From Sthenelais limicola (lineage: Eukaryota > Annelida > Polychaeta > Phyllodocida > Sigalionidae), in assembly GCA_942159475.1 (NCBI GenBank), contig OW804098.1, positions 115,556,218-115,620,217 of the forward strand: a DNA stretch of 64,000 bases, read 5' to 3'. Shown here piece after piece: positions 41,602-53,240 of this stretch (its first letter is position 1; each line of letters opens with the position of its first letter). A program made the translations under genes and the position numbers. Below the pieces are notes generated by a model. It had not been told where the DNA came from, ran no database searches, and saw nothing but the letters and a program-made list of their open reading frames with translations.

Positions 41602-44600
41602 CTAATTCTTGGATTTAATAAACGATTTTAACTTGGTGATCAATGATGTTACTCTATTTGGTATCCCAGGTTTCCCCTTCTTTGATTGCGTCCGATTTCC
41701 GGAGTCCGGAGAAATTCCGGCAAACAGTCTGAAATAGAAGAAAATATCATGTTCACTGAAATGTTCACACTCCAATTAAAATGCTTATGTCAAAATCATG
41801 TTAACTTAGCATTCATAAATTCAATGCAAAGCAATATACTAGGCCGTGCCCATCTATACCTTTCTGTATTGTTCTTTTTTCTATTGTATGACACATAAGC
41901 ATTTAAACATGAAAATGTTATTTGGTGGTGTGGTGGATGGGTTGCTTTACCCCCTTAGGAATACACTTTAGGTTATATCAAAGACTGTGGGAGGGAGTGA
42001 TAGTGGCAAACAGAGTACTTATTCCCCACAATTCTTAGACAAGTAGCAGGACGAAGTAAATTTCATTTCAACACATTGGATTTTTTACATCGGAACATTA
42101 GCTTACCTTTGATACATATCACATGTGTTGCCCATCTTCTCATGATACTTCACATTCAGTAAGAAGTGCACTCCATAGAAGATGGCCAGAGCTTGGGAAA
42201 AGGTTGTGAGGTTGGAGTTGACTACAATGCCATCAACAGCAACCATGTAGCGGGAGGCTAAGAGGGGGGAAGATCCTGAAAAACAATTGAGACCATTAGG
42301 TTTTTGGCTCCTGGCAGCATTTGTATTAAGCCCCCTCAAACTACATTTCATATACATTTATACAATCTACATTTTTTCCTAGCTGCTACTGACTCTTACA
42401 GCTGGTTGCCATAATTGAATAATCTTCTAGCTTGATAACTGATACTTGATAACCTAACTTGATGCCTACTTGATAACTTTTCTCTATCAATATCCCAACA
42501 TCCTTCCATTAATATCTATATATATGTATTACTGACACCTACCACAGTAAAGGATACATGGCTCTGGGCTCAGCACATTCACCATGTCAGCAGCTGTGTC
42601 TGTGGGCTGTAAGCAGGATGGCACATTAGATTTTCCATTTTCAGAAATATTCCTCAAACATCACTGTTATGACAAATGTAACAACAAATTTCAGTTTGGG
42701 GCCAAGTTGGAAGCATTAAAATTTAATATCATGAATGGTACAATAGATATATCAATCAATCTTTTACATGTCCAACACATCTTTCACAGGTTTATGAATT
42801 TATAAACAAGAAGGATGGATAGCTTGGCTATATTATTTAAACAGGCCTTGTCAAATTTATCAAAATTATGTTCACCTTTGCCTGTTTCAGCACATAGTGA
42901 ATCTCCTCTTTGAAGTATGCACTTGTCAGCATGAAGAGCCCAGGGTAAAGGGCTTCCCGACTCCCACAGGCCACCATTATGTCATAGATTTCCTTCCTGT
43001 AGAATAAAGAACATCTATTGATTTTCATGGGAATATTTTTTTCCTTATGAATCAGAATCACAGTCAGTGATTTTATTTATTACTTATAATTTATTAATTA
43101 ATTATGATTGTTTTAATGGAATAATTTATATCATAAATTATATCATAAGACAACATTCATAGCAATCAAGGTATATACTTCATTTTGGGAAAATACTTAC
43201 GCAGTCTCTTGCACACGCGTTTTGTTTTCCTGTTGCTTGTAAAAGGTGTGCAGGCCTTCTCCTAGCTCCTCGTACCCTTCCTGGATATTACGGAGCATAT
43301 TTCCTCCAGTCAAAAGTTCGTTGTGCAGAACACATCCTTCAAGCGTAAACAATGTTGGCCAGCGGTCTATGCAGCGAAGTATTGTAATACCTGAAATGAT
43401 GGATGGACCAAGATAAATATTAGAAATGTTTTTCCATATGGAAGGGGCTTTTCTGTTTTGTTCTAGTATTTGCAATAAGGATGCTAACATTTGTATCATG
43501 AGGAATTGCTCAAGCTTTGGCTGGTGTTTTCTCGGTCATTATGGAATTTCTATGCCTCAATAAAAATTAATACAGTTCAGTGGTACAAGAAGTTCAGTCA
43601 TACAACAAAGAGCATAACAATATCTTGGATATATACCTGAGTTGATATCATGTCGCTGAAGGAAGTAGGTCACCTCTTGCAACATACTCATGTCAGAGGA
43701 GAGATTTGACCCACCCACTTTGCTGTAGAGGTTGGCAAGTTCTTCTCGTTTGCTCTCAAGGCTGGCCATAGTTTCACCCTGTGGCAGTTGGCCATCCTCC
43801 CATCGGAGACATCCATTCCTGTAATATAAGAGGGACTTTTGTTCAGGTTTTGGCCTTTCACATAATAGTATAGTACATTATAATACCACCAACAAATAGA
43901 ATATCAAGGAATTCATAGAGGATATTTGTAAACATCTTAACAAAAGCTTACTGACCACAAAGATGTACTGCCTAACAAAATTCACTAATCATTATGCCTA
44001 AACCTCTCTATGATATTACATACCTGACAATAGCCTTGCTACTTTTCTTTGTGTTGGTTTTTGTTGCTTGGCTGGTGCTCCGCTTTGTGGGCACAATGCC
44101 AGATGCAGCCTTTTGCTTCTCCCGGTGAACTGTCCCATATCTGTTGGACATCTGCTTTACTAATCCGTACTCCCCAGAACCCATCCTCTTCCCATTGACC
44201 TCATCAGCAAGGTGTGGGTACTTGTTAACTAGCTGGTAGCCAATATCTTTCAGCTGGTGGAGTTGGGGCCTGGGTTCGATCTGAATAAAAAGTGGTAAAA
44301 TAAATTACAACTGTATAGGAATAACATTATTTCTGATCCTGATTTTTGTTTGATACATAATCAATAATGGACATAAACATAATGGACATAGGATATAATT
44401 ACCTCCCCAAACAGAATGGGTACAATCTATAATCTAATAACTTTACTATAATAATAATAATAAGGTGTACTTTATTTTGTCATGATAACAGTTACATAGA
44501 GTGACAAAAAAGGTACAAGATATCCCCAATATTTTTTTAATTTCCCTTGCATAATAATATCTAATAAATGGTTGAATTTTCAGCTTAGAATGAATAACCT

Positions 44601-45510
44601 ACCTCCATGATTTGACCCATCAGGTGTCTGATAAGCTGCCTTCTCATGGACTCGCCCATCGTCTTATTAACTAGATGGGTCTCAAAGCGGGTCGGGATTT
44701 CCGGGTCAAACTTCTGATACCAGAACTTGTCTGCAGCAGTGGTACGGTTGCTAGGGGGGATGCCAGGGTTTGGTGGTTGTGGGCGAACAGCCGGTGCTAA
44801 GGATGAAATGCGCGATGATGTTGAAGGGGCAGGTGATACTGTGAGGTTCAGCTTCAGGATTGGGGAATTACAGAAGCTGAAGGCATTGGTGGTGGCAGGC
44901 TCTGGTGTCTTCGGGTATTCTGCACTTGCAGACTCAGTTGATGCATTTTGCAGGGCATGAAACTTGTCCATCTTTTTCTTTCGCATTTCCACAGCAATGA
45001 CTGCAATGCACAATGATCAGTAAGATAAATATGATTTAATATGATAAAGACAGAACAGTACCCCTGCATTTCTGCAGCCATTTAAGTGAAATTAGATATT
45101 TTAAGATTTCTAACCTCCTTTGCCCAAACTCCTCCCTGCTCTACCCCAAAAACATACAACATGCAAATAGGACTAATAAGACACCAAGTCGCCGCTAATG
45201 TGTACTTTGATTCTATATTTTCTGTGGTTTTCATGGCTGACCACTTATATAGGAACTTTAGTTTAGGAACTTTGTGCAAGTTAAACACAATCATATCATA
45301 GCTTATCATTACTCACATTTGGCCTCATTTATCAGCTTATTAGCCTTTAGGGGTGGGATAGCCTTGGTAAGATCTTCCAGCAGGAGATACTCAACATCAT
45401 CAACATCATCACATCCACATTCTTTCAGGACTGCTAGGAGCGTTTTGTGCTGTTCCTCCTTAAGGTTAGGCAGGACTACCGCAATCAGGTTCTCTAAGTC
45501 TTGATTCAAC
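41602..45510 (-). CDS. SAMD3-like multi-exon gene (nine exons seen, 5' end not found)
   Basis: Minus-strand exons, each with AG/GT borders and matching phases: 45317-45510, 44603-45000, 44024-44280, 43637-43818, 43201-43390, 42876-42996, 42543-42606, 42107-42275, 41602-41728 (TAG). Together they encode about 566 residues. The first exon has a SAM-like helix bundle (HKTLLAVLKECGCDDVDDVE, LLLEDLTKAIPPLKANKL). Then come a Ser/Pro-rich linker, WYQKFDPEIP, a YQLVNKYPHLADEV block with GEYGLVKQMSNRY, a RWEDGQLPQGE block, IDRWPTLF, and a C-terminal end with NVKYHEKMG and RLFAGISPDSG followed by a basic tail. This order resembles the SAMD3-like proteins that are highly repeated in fish and invertebrate genomes. 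Molecular function is unknown. The start codon must lie in a further upstream exon, perhaps shared with the transposase-like gene. A simple-repeat retroelement tail lies in the intron near 44455. Confidence 0.8.
44448..44530 (-). repeat. (ATA)n plus TTTATTTTGTC retroelement tail in an intron
   Basis: A trinucleotide run followed by AAGGTGTACTTTATTTTG, lying between exons 44024-44280 and 44603-45000. It reads as the 3' end of a minus-strand LINE/SINE. Confidence 0.4.
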
Positions 45511-45899
45511 CTGTAAATACATAAGAAGAATAACTGGGTGAGTACATTTCTGCAAAACTTTGATCATAAAAGTGGTTACGGTTGTTTAACTGTGTGTGTA
45601 AATCTATGAATGCCACTGAGTCTAAATAGATGAGAAACTGAGCTAGAAAAATTATAAAAAAACAGAATTAACATCATCTAGTCATTAAAATATGTGTGAT
45701 ACAATTCAGAGATGAGTGAGTAAATATTATCATATCAATATTAACATAATTTCATACAGATACATGGAATTAATTTATGATTTAAGTTAACATAACAACT
45801 TGGTGGCAGCACCAGATGCAGTTGCTTTCATTTGGGTTTGTGCAATAACAGGCACAAAGAGGTTATTACCATAAGAGACTATATGATGTTTCCAATGGG

Positions 45900-48800
45900 C
45901 TATACAAGTGGTGGTGCATGCTTTAAAGTCAAGTATTTGTTTCGGTCCATTTCATACTGTTGGAGGGGCCATGGGTCCAATAAGCTGAAGATGTCAACAC
46001 ATTTGGTGGCAATAACATTGTTGTCAATTTTCAGTAACATGGTAGGTTCGAGCCGCTCAACTTTGTGAATTTGCACAAGCAAAAAGAACTTTTTTCCTGA
46101 GTTTAGGAGCAGGATTATTTTGCCTATGTGAGTTACATCGCCATACTCACTTCCTAGTACTACACAGGCCTCAGTTTTGTATGTGATCCCTTTACAGGTG
46201 ATCTCATCAACAACAATGACAGAGTTGCCAACATCACTGTTCACTTGTTCCTGGACCACCTTTCGCACTTCTGGGGAATAGAGACCAAGAATAAAGTTCT
46301 TTTCCCCTTTGCAAACTGGGCTATCTGAGTACATTGGCCCACTTTGTACATATGCTTGCAGCAATTGATGCTTTTGACTGAGGGAGTATGTTATATTTAT
46401 AAAGTTCATGGAGTTTCTGGCCACCTGTTTGAAGTACGAATGCTTCGATTCGAATCGCATCGTCCACACCCGGCTGAGTGGACCAAACTGGAGTATAAGT
46501 TCAGGATAGTGCATCAGAAAGTGATGCTTTGGCCGGAGACGAACATTTGGGAAGAGAGTGCACCTCAAGCTTATGTAGTTATGAATCAGGTGGTTGAGAA
46601 GCCCAATCTGTTCTTCTGAAATCACAGGTGCCATGATTGTGAGGCAAACTTCATGTAGCAGGTTCATTAGGATCCACACATCATTACTCATATCTGGTAT
46701 TTTGTTGTGAAGGAGAAAGGGCATGAAACGTATGAAGGCGAAATTTTCCATAGCTTGCCCACCTAACTTTCTTCCCTTGATGTTTATGACGGCTGGCACA
46801 CTTCCACTATCTGAGCATTTGTATTTAAACTGCCTTATCTCTCGATTTAAGTCTTCAAAGGAGAAGTATTTGTCTTTCTTAACCAAATGTTCTAGGCAGA
46901 GAAACATGTCCCAGTTTAAAATGCCCTCAAAGACATCATGTGCCAAACATGGTGGTAGCCCTGGGTCACACACATGAAAGTCTGCAAGTTCGTTTAGAAT
47001 GGAGTCACACTTGACTCCTTCTGACCAGCCACATTCCTCATCATGGACTTCCTGTAGATTGTTGTTGTAGTTCTCTTTATTTCTTCTCTCTCCCATGAGT
47101 TCAGGATTTGATTGGAAGTCATCACGTGAAATATTGCAGTATCGACAAAAATATTGATGTGCAAAGTTTTCTATGAATCCCCCAATCTGGTGGGAACCCA
47201 AGTTATCGCCTGCTACACATATGACTCTGATTTTCCTTTCCTTTTCATTTAGCATTATGCCTGATGTCTCCAGATCTTTCAATTCGTCTATCAGTGGTCT
47301 CAACACAGAGTCAATCCCAAACTGTTTCACACAAACCTCTTTACAGAGGAGGGCAAGCTGGAGATGGTCAATCATAGATCTATATTCTGCTGGAATATTT
47401 AAGATCGTATAATAGACAGCATAGACTTTGTGTTTGGTTCTAGCAGAGCCAAGAGGATTTGCAACCTCGAAAGAGTCTTGGTAGAGCATAATGTCAAGTG
47501 TTGGGTCCTCTTGCCCACTGGTTCTTTCTTTGTATACTTGGCCATCAAGTACATCATGTAGCAAATGTGACTCATGCTTGTTGGTGTCCAGAAATTTCAG
47601 GAAGCCAGGATTACTTGAAAGGACAGTTAGAGTATCCCTTACTGGGACAACATGGACGTAACAGGGTTTTCGGTTTTGGTCCGAACCTATCACATATTGC
47701 TGCGGTCGAACATAGTTGAAAGTGTCTTTGTAGTGTTTCTTCCGCAATTTGTTGGTTTTGAATAGCGTCTGGTTGAATTCTAACATCTTATTCCCAGTAT
47801 TCAAAGTGTTGCTGAGGGAGTTGGCAGTATCTGCACTCATCTCAATGTCTTTTGTTATTTCGTTAACTTTTGCAGCAAGCTGTTGATTGCCTATATGAGC
47901 ACAATCCGATATTTCAGTAATAATATCCTGAATAGTTTTCACTGGAACCAACAATTTTGATTCAAGCTTCATGTAGAATAGAGCCATGCTCAATGCCAGC
48001 TGCCTGTCGTAATCAACACTATTAGGCCCATCCCCGTCAATGTCCATTTCACATTCAGAGTCGTCATTAGACTGGATATCAGTGGGAAGTGGAGAAGTGC
48101 TTAGCTTTTCATGAGCTGAGGAAGTAGAGACCAATTCATCTGGACATCCACTTTGGTCTTGAGACACTGGATGTACCACTGTGGATGGATCAAAGTCATC
48201 TACCATGTACTGGGTGTGAAGCCTTCTGATGTGACTTTTCCATGAGCTCACATTCTCAATCTCCTTACCACAGCACACAGTGAAAGGACATTTCACAACA
48301 TGCTTATCTTTAATATGATCCTGTAGGTGACTGAGATACTGCTTTGGTTGTTTCACCACTTCATGACACAAAGTCACAGGACACTGAAAAACACTATCAC
48401 ACATGGATCCTAGGTTGTCCAGTTTGGGTTTGGACACTTTAACAGAGTCCTTCGGATGAGGGTGCAAGCGGTACAGATGTGAATGTAGAGAAGCATAGTT
48501 TCCTGTTGTCAACCCACATGCATTGTAGGGACATGGAAAGCCATACCCGACATCATGGCGATGATACAGGAAGCAATGCTTGCTGTAGGCTCCATTGCTA
48601 GCTGACACAGTGGCACACTTAGCACATCTCAGTTTAACCAGTGGCCTGTAATGAACCATATGAACATTGCTCAATATAAATTTGTTCAGTTGAGGAATCA
48701 AATAAAATTTCAAAATCTACATCAAATTATCTACAAGCAATAATGTGCTCAATATAATATTTGTTCAGTTCTGATGAATTATATAAAATTTCAACATATT

Positions 48801-49064
48801 TTTCAAGGCAATGTTAACATATGGATTGCAGGAAGACCTCTGGTTAAACATTATAACTTAGACACTTATACACCACTTTGGTCCACTCAGCGGTATCTGC
48901 ACAAATGCAGTTTGTTCATTCCTTAAGCAGGGGGCCATGTCATGAGGGTATATCCATAAAACATGCATTTCGAAAGATGGATAGAATCATAAGAATTAAA
49001 GAAAAGAACTTACATTGCGTATTGTTTGAACTCCTGCCTTCGGCAATGGAAACCAGGAAAAGCC
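45900..49064 (-). CDS. Zinc-finger CACTA-like (tnp2-type) DDE transposase, exons 49015-49064 and 45900-48655
   Basis: A 50-nt exon (49015-49064; AG before, GTAAGT after) splices to an acceptor at 48655/48656, joining HCRRQEFKQYA in frame with PLVKLRCAKC. The first 23 residues of the raw open frame are therefore probably intronic. Four zinc fingers follow (about residues 29-170, for example CPYNACGLTTGNYASLHSHL), then an acidic linker. Candidate catalytic residues are Asp413 in YQDSFEVANPLG, Asp503 in VAGDNLGSH followed by CRYC, and Glu755 in WTMRFESKHSYFK. The last lies after HHFLMHYPELILQFGPL, in the spacing expected for CACTA transposases. The stop is at 45900. The C-terminal part (from about 815) is unassigned. 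The earliest exon is not identified. The SAMD3-like gene begins within 400 bp downstream on the same strand. It could be a live element, a relic or a domesticated gene. Confidence 0.78.
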
Positions 49065-50040
49065 CTGAAAAAAATCAAAATGAACATTTAAAAATTGATT
49101 GGCAATCAGTGTCTAAATTTGTTAAATGTGTTAATTGTGTGGGGAAGAGGGGGGGGGGGTATATTATGAGAAATAAATATATTCAAATATATTCAGAAAT
49201 AATCTAACAATATACAGTGTGTGGGTGTGAGAGTGGGGAGGGGGGGTATATTATTAAATGAATGAACATCAACTACAAAGTCAAGATCTAATTTTGAAAT
49301 GTTAAAAATATCAAAGTTCAAATTGAAGAAACAAAGTCCAAATGTATTCAGAAATAAATCAATTTTATGAAATAAACACCAAAACCGTAAGACGATGCAA
49401 GTTAGTTTTGCTTAAGTTGTTTTATTGTTGTATGACCAACGTTTCAGAGAACATTTCTCCTTCTTCAGGGTATTCAGAAATAATCTAACAATATAGGGTG
49501 TGTGGGTGTGTGAGTGGGGAGGGGGGGTATATTATCAGAAATAAATCAAAAACACAAAGTCAAGATCTAAATTTGTTGAATAATATCCAAGTCCAAAATA
49601 AAGAAACAAATACCAAATATATTCAGAAATAATCTAACAATATAGGGTGTGTGGGTGTGTGAGTGCTCGCCATACACTTACAAAAAAAGTAAAAACAGAC
49701 ATAGTGAAATCTGTAATAATTCCGAATATTGACCAGGGAGATCTCCTCTACAAATAAACAATTACTAAATAGGTTAGATTCTCTGCTGAACTCAGTAGTA
49801 AGATCAGTACTTGAAAAAAAGAACAAGTGCTCATTATTTAGCTCAGTAAAATCAGAACTTAGACATTAGGAAACTTCCGACCAGGAGCCATGCAAAAAGT
49901 AGAAAAAAACGAAAAAAAAATCGTCCAAAAACATCACTATACCAAAACAGCTTTCTTTATAAGGCTAAACTCTAAGCTAGTCAATAAGAATTAAAGAATT
50001 AAAGTCTAAGTCTCAGGCTAAGGTCTATGCTAGTCTATGA
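49065..50040. repeat. Decayed tandem repeats with a GT/GGGG-rich core
   Basis: TTCAGAAATAATCTAACAAT followed by GTGTGTGGGTGTG recurs at about 49191, 49470 and 49621. Copies at the first two places share downstream words (AAAGTCAAGATCTAA, AAGAAACAAA). No gene is recognised; a frame at 49623-49826 is repeat-derived. Confidence 0.6.
49434..49471 (-). ncRNA. Hammerhead-like core motif, copy 1
   Basis: On the minus strand: CTGAAGAAG, then a 5-bp stem GAGAA/TTCTC with loop ATG, then TGAAACGTTGG. CTGANGA and GAAA flanking a short stem match the invariant parts of a hammerhead ribozyme, but stems I and III and a cleavage site are not evident. It may be the relic of a ribozyme carried by Penelope-like or other retroelements. 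Confidence 0.3.
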
Positions 50041-50470
50041 AACAAGTCTAAGTCTAAGGTCTAAGTCTAAGGTCTAAGGTCTAAAGTCTAAAGTCTAAAG
50101 TCTTATGAAGTCTAAAGTCTTATAAAGTCTAAAGTCTTATAAAGTCTAAGTCTGTTATGAAGTCTAAGTCTGTTATAAAGTCTAAGTCTGTTATAAAGTC
50201 TAAGTCTGTTATAAAAATGAAATTCATGCAATAAAAATGAAATTCATGCAATATAGCTTCTAAAGTCTAAGTCTGAAGTCTAAGTCTAAGTCTGAAGTCA
50301 AAGTCAAAGTCAAAGTCAAAGTCTAAAGTCTAAAGTCTAAAGTCTAAAGTCTAAAGTCTAAAGTCTAAAGTCTAAAGTCTAAAGTCTAAAGTCTGAAGTC
50401 TGAAGTCTGAAGTCTGAAGTCTGAAGTCTGAAGTCTGAAGTCAAGTCTAATGTCTTAAGTCTGAAGTCTG
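50041..50470 (+). repeat. Heptamer array AGTCTAA / AGTCTGA
   Basis: Head-to-tail AAGTCTA heptamers, perfect from about 50318 to 50392, then changing to GAAGTCT. Less regular stretches carry interspersed TTATGAAGTCT and TGTTATAAAGTCT units. Short islands of the same heptamer reappear at about 54808-54860 and 55463-55492. Confidence 0.9.
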
Positions 50471-50732
50471 ATCCGTCCCCCTGACGCACCAGCTGACGGA
50501 TCACCTGACACACCAAGGGGCAGAACCATTGATGGCAAGCACCAAATTGAGATCAAATTTTGGCAAGAGATCGTGCAGGAGCTCAATTAAGCTATGGAAT
50601 CGACTAAATCGTTAATAAATGCAATATTCCTAAATATTTCTACTTTTGTTTTGAACCGAATTCAAAATTCAAGGTCAGCCACTACATGAAATAGCACTTA
50701 AGCACCATCAAATTGTACTAGCACCATCAACA

Positions 50733-50772
50733 CCTGACGAAGCCCCAGATAAGGGTGAAAGCTTGTGTATAA
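50733..50772 (+). ncRNA. Hammerhead-like core motif, copy 2
   Basis: CTGACGAAG, then a short stem CCC/GGG with loop CAGATAA, then TGAAAGCTTG. The layout is the same as at 49434-49471, with a different stem sequence that still pairs. TAAATAAAATATAAA follows, as at a retroelement 3' end. Confidence 0.3.
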
Positions 50773-51339
50773 ATAAAATATAAAAACATCGGAGTAATCC
50801 CACACGACTAGGTACCAAAATGTCATACCCCGTACATAAATCTTGACTGCTACCAAAAAGTCATTCTCAGTACATGTTCAATACAAACCGAACAAGAGGT
50901 GTTGCTGTTTAAACCTCCATGGGTGTACTACCAAAGTGTCAGAATCTGTATATTTGTCCTTTCTTTAATATCAATGAGTCAGTCTCCGTACAAAAGTGAA
51001 CATAAATACAACGAGAAGTGTAAACCCAGTTGATTTTAGTTAATTAATCACCAAAGAGTCATTCTCGGTGCTTGTACCATTTTTGTTTCCAAATAGTCAT
51101 CCTTCATACATAGAGCGAATATGTTTCTGTTATTTACATATCTCTAGACTAAATAGTTAGCAATGTTCAAGTGAAGAGAGGGTGCGATGTAAAAATGTGT
51201 GATGGACCCCAGAGGAAGAAGGGATTTATTGATAGGCTGAATAAAAACTTTTAAAAACAAAATAAAAAATAAAATGCACAGAAAAATCTCGATAACAATT
51301 TAAAAAAAAAAAAAAAATATAAAAACCATCAACACTGGG

Positions 51340-53240
51340 TTTTATTTCCACCCTACCAAGGAACCATCTATTAAATCATCCAGCCCCCCCTTAGCATAAT
51401 ACGATCTACCCTCACCTTCAAGCCATAATTTTCGTCGGAAATTCGTGGTAAATCCTCTGTCCGATTCCAATAATAAAATTACATTTTGCACCGATTTTAT
51501 AATTAAAATTCCGACAAACATAATAATAATTTCGCCATGAGACTTCATATCCAGATCGTCAGGCTCGTTTTACATCGTACCAGCTAGATTTAAAACAATA
51601 AGAGACCTGTAATAATTAATTTTCAATGAACTAGCTGACTAGCCTAAGAAAATCAGCCATTGACAAGGCAGTCATTTTAACATTGAAGTCTATGAGGAAA
51701 ATTATCGATCACAAAAGCAATCTTAATAATTCAAATTCTGACGAACATAATGATATTTCTCTGCTGAGACTTTAACAGCAGATGCCCAGACCCGTTGTAC
51801 CTCACACCAACTAGATTTAGAACAATAAAATGAAATAATTAACTTGTAATAATTATTTTTCACCATTGTGTGATCATAGGCTAGCCTAAGAAAATCCGCC
51901 ATTGACAAGGCAGTCATCTTAACATTGAAGTCTATGGGGAAACATTTGGAAATCGAACATTTCTGGCCTTTGTCTGGCTTAATAATATCCGCCATTGACA
52001 AGGCAATCACCTTAACCATATGCAAATTACTCTAAGAATACACCTTTTTCAGTCGAACCAAGGGTAAAATATAACCAACTGGAACATCAGGGAACGTCCG
52101 CCATTCATTTAAAATAAAAAATCGTCAAATAATATATTTCCTCACGACCCAATACTAACCCTATATCTCCAATTTTCGTAATAAAAAATAATTTCAAACA
52201 GAATTCAAAATTCAATTTCCGACGAACATAATAATAATTTCGACATGAGACTTCATATCCAGATCAACAGGCTCGTTTTTCATCGCATCAGCTAGATTTA
52301 AAACCATAAGAGATTACAAATAATCTGTAATAATTAATTTTCAATGAACCAGCTGACCTCTACGTCGCAAGAATCCAAAATGGGTGCCATACCTATATCA
52401 GTAAAATTCCTGAACATTTTCAAGCCCAGCAAAGTAACCTTACTCGACTACAGATCATTCTTATGAAAATTTTAACAACTACATCTTTATCTTGAACGTA
52501 GCCTTATCAGATCTATCGTTAATGACCCAGCTATCAAAACACCTCCATGCTCGATCATTTTCTGGCCTTTGTCTGGCTTGACAATATCCGCCATTGACAA
52601 TGAAATCGTGTTAACACTAAAGTCTATGGGGAAACATTTGGAAATCGAACATTGTGCAAAATAAACAATCTGAGATTCTTTTAAGACCGTCAATAGCTAA
52701 ATCGTGACAATACACATCATATGTACCAAGTTTAGAACCAATATTCGCGATATTTCCACCATATGGAAGAACAAATTATCCGCCGAGTGAACGTCGCCGA
52801 ATATCGTTTTAATATGGCCGTCTATGGGCATGACATTTCCAACACAAAAACATCAAATTACTCGAAGAATATACCGTTTTCAGTCGAACCAAGAGCATGA
52901 TATCGCCAATTGAAACCTCCGAGAAGGTTTGTCATTCATTTAAAAGCAAAAATATGTAAAAATCTCCAAATATTCCATTCAGACATATCTCTATGTTAAT
53001 CCTATGGGGGAAACCCACGTCGTAGCTGGCATCGTTATTTTACTTAATATTCATCTAAACTTTTGCAAAAACATTTAATATGACGGGACTTAACGCCTGA
53101 ACAAAATATCCAGCGTGAAACAAACACGTTCTCTTTTATTTTAGCTAATTTTCGGTGCACAAATTCGTCATTTGCAAATCCGAAAAGGGTCCGCCATCTT
53201 GGCATCTTGACGCATATCTTTAACATAGGCAAGCCAAATT
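51340..53240. repeat. Old large tandem or dispersed repeats, heavily diverged
   Basis: CCGACGAACATAATAATAAT-type blocks with GAGACTTCATATCCAGATC recur at about 51510, 51735 and 52220. CGCCATTGACAAGGCA blocks recur at about 51655, 51898, 51990 and 52590, twice followed by AAACATTTGGAAATCGAACA. CAGTCGAACCAAG blocks recur at about 52050 and 52880. All overlapping frames are unconvincing as genes. Confidence 0.6.

Noticed and set aside
45775..45899. Open stretch just after the transposase stop, on the minus strand in another frame
   Set aside because: It could be an extra C-terminal piece, but no intron or clear frameshift joins it to the preceding frame, so it was not added to the gene.
48878..49207. 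109-residue plus frame
   Set aside because: It overlaps the well-supported 49015-49064 exon on the other strand and has no motif of its own.
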